Of a stretch of DNA of 64,000 nt, positions 62,111-64,000 are shown piece by piece (position 1 is the first letter of the stretch; every line of letters starts with the position of its first letter). A program made the position numbers and the translations under genes. The DNA lies in the NCBI GenBank assembly GCA_946894095.1, contig OX335641.1:2126501-2190500 (forward strand). The letters run 5' to 3'. The notes below the pieces were generated by a model. The model was not told where the DNA came from. It saw nothing but the letters and a program-made list of their open reading frames with translations, and made no database searches. The DNA comes from Incurvaria masculella. Lineage: Eukaryota > Arthropoda > Insecta > Lepidoptera > Incurvariidae.

Positions 62111-63480
62111 AATTGTGAGGTGTATGAAATTGTTTAAACTTTGGTTTTGTCATCCAATTGATTTTCATCGACGAATAAAATAAATCAGCACTTGGTGAAA
62201 ACCGGGCTTAGATTTTTTGGTGGTTGCAGAATAATATTGTAGCTCACTTGAGCGAACAAACACTCAAGTCTGAGCAAGCAAAGACCTTTGAGCAATCTCA
62301 AATCAACCGACAGGGAACGTTTTCCAATGCGCGAGATCGGGGGACATCGATTCCGCTTCCACTTAGTATGCGCGCCCTGTCGCACGCTGATAGTTCCTTT
62401 CCATACTGTACGAGCTTATTCAATTCGGTCCGTCCTATATCTAGAGGGGAGTAAGTTATAACATTTTATTTCTGGCGTCAACAAATAACGTACTGTTCGA
62501 AGCAACTGTTCGAATAAAATTACTATCGAAACTGGCCCCAAAGCTCACACGAGCACAATATAAATGACACATAGACTTAATAATCCATAACGTCTTTTAA
62601 GCAATAACGCGCAAGCAAGGTATGTTTTTATTTTTTATGAAAAGACGTTTTTACTACATTGAAATGAAATAAATCGCTGAGTATCCAAAAACGAAACAAA
62701 AGACAGCATCATAGGCTTATTGAAACACTGCTGCTGTTCGATAATAATTTGTTACTTTTATGGTCTCGGTAACTAAAAAAATTTATTGAAGACTATTTTA
62801 TAGGCTATGTTTTCATTTACAACATTTATTTCCTTGGTCAGTTTGAGAGTTTTTCTTTTCATGCTAACCAGTTAACGTAGTAATAAAGTGGTTGCGTCTC
62901 TAAACCACCCATCGAACAGAATCGTCGTTGAACTGTCATCGTTAGAAGCCTTTTGCGGACGTGGACCTTGTTATTTTTTTTTGTATTAGATAAAAAAAAA
63001 CTTTTAAAATGAATGGCTGAAAACTTTACATCTTGAAACATTTCGGGATCATTTACTTCTGAAACTACAATCATGGGTACCCCCATTCACGAATATTTTG
63101 TTATTGGGAGACAGAAAAGGATCAGGCAAAGGAATGATTATGGAAAACCTAACCAAAAATAGTAAGAGAGAGAGACCCGACGTGTTATGTCTTGTCCCAG
63201 AAAATATGAGAATTGTACTCGGAAATGAATGTTGTGGCCATCTCATCACCTGTATAATTATTAACAAATTTTGAGACGAAAAATTTGGACGAAACATGAA
63301 ATGTGAAATTGTGTGAAAGGCAACCTGTAAAAACGTTTTTACTACCTCGCTTGAATTAGGAAAAATTATACTATTCCGACGGAAAAGGTAAGAAGTAAGA
63401 ACATGGTTTTAGCTTATCATGTCTATTCAGCTTAATTTTCAAGTGCGTAATAAATTCTTTCATTAAATTCTTACATTCTA
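62111..63480. other. unassigned stretch
   Basis: Frames of 66-82 codons (62185-62454, 62859-63297) lack motifs. No repeat copies were recognised. Confidence 0.4.
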
Positions 63481-63680
63481 TAATAATATGGAATAAAAAC
63501 AGTTTCACCACGTACGCCGCTGAGGCGCACCTGCCGGCGGCGCGGGCGCACGACGGGAATCAGCATACAATGCGTCACCGGCTCACGCGGTATAAACATA
63601 TGGAAATGAGCCTCATCAGGTCGCTCAACCCGCTGTTATCCTGCGGGCGAGGAGCGCTGAAGCCTAGCTTCTCTACCGGT
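63481..63680 (+). promoter_or_regulatory. GC-rich patch with TATAAACA
   Basis: CCTGCCGGCGGCGCGGGCGC at 63530-63549 lies upstream of GGTATAAACA (TATA-like at 63591-63598), with another GC-rich block (CTGCGGGCGAGGAGCGC) about 50 bases on. This layout resembles the patch at 31490-31580. It may be an insect promoter region or a GC-rich repeat; no coding frame follows inside the window. Confidence 0.25.
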
Positions 63681-63838
63681 TGAGTACACTCGAGACGCAC
63701 TACGCGCGCCATAACGCGCCCTCGCAGGAGTACGTCAAGTGCCTTTTAATTATTTATTTGGCAAGTGCTGAAAAATATTCACAGAAGGGAATGAACGATG
63801 GGGATGAACACCTCGCGTATATATTTCTTGCACTCTTT

Positions 63839-63989
63839 CTGAAGCCAAGTTCCGCGAATAGAGAACTCCACTTTTAAACGTCAGCGTTGAGATAACACAA
63901 AATTTGGTAGAATTTTGTGTAATTCCGGGGTTATCCCATAGCGCTAACGCTCGAAAGTGGAGTTATCTATTAGCGGACTTAGGCTTCAG
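63839..63989. mobile_element. 151-bp MITE with ~70-bp arms
   Basis: CTGAAGCCAAGTTCCGCGAA, AGAGAACTCCACTTTTAAAC at the left pair with CGAAAGTGGAGTTATCTATT, AGCGGACTTAGGCTTCAG at the right, and inner GATAACACAAAATTTGGTAG pairs near the centre. CTGAAGCCTAGCTTCTCTAC at about 63658 may be another end of the same family, so a longer element is possible. Confidence 0.7.
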
Positions 63990-64000
63990 GTCTACATCTT

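Overview
The window looks like a transposon-packed, gene-free stretch of a lepidopteran (moth or butterfly) nuclear genome. The clues are many copies of the MINE-2-type MITE with its (GTCY)n microsatellite, lepidopteran-style SINEs, RTE/Jockey/Penelope retrotransposon remnants, AT-rich spacer DNA, and no bacterial-type operon, RBS or packed coding. A SINE body joined to either a tRNA-like or a 5S-rRNA-like head matches, from memory, the HaSE1/HaSE3 pair described in the noctuid Helicoverpa armigera, so a noctuoid moth is my best guess (inference). I found no convincing host protein-coding gene, tRNA gene or rRNA gene. Every open frame I could interpret is a decayed retrotransposon frame or a chance frame across a repeat.

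Layout. 1-10 kb: scattered SINEs, TTAA-flanked MITEs, a PIF/Harbinger-like MITE (8019-8177) and LINE 3' ends in unrecognised AT-rich DNA. 10.9-15.3 kb: a dense MITE zone with two long foldback dimers (11632-12335 and 12630-13693) and other long-TIR elements. 15.6-23.9 kb: the most striking object, two 597-bp inverted arms (15600-16196 and 23303-23899), each holding three 140-bp tandem subrepeats. They enclose about 7.1 kb containing a Jockey/CR1-like RT remnant, a Penelope-like RT remnant, an RTE copy (minus) split by a second Jockey-like LINE, a second RTE copy (plus), and an inverted pair with a tRNA-like head. 24-36 kb: more TTAA MITEs, MINE-2 copies, 5S-headed SINEs and a dated RTE insertion with 9-bp target duplications. 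36987-37880: an 82-bp minisatellite with eleven units and a six-unit higher-order repeat. 38-64 kb: SINE and MINE-2 clusters (46.4-50.9 kb), long-TIR foldback MITEs, hairpins, and three GC-rich patches (31.5, 52.4 and 63.5 kb) that are the only places resembling host promoters.

How the parts relate. Non-autonomous elements depend on partners not present here: the SINEs on a LINE (probably RTE), the TTAA MITEs on an unseen TTAA-specific transposase, and the 159-bp MITEs on a PIF/Harbinger transposase. Nesting gives a relative order: MITE-A is younger than the family C element it splits at 33284-33833; an RTE 3' fragment is younger than the MINE-2 it splits at 48324-48498; the Jockey-like LINE is younger than the RTE it splits at 19170-20321. 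Boundaries were read by eye; identities and copy numbers outside the window were not computed.
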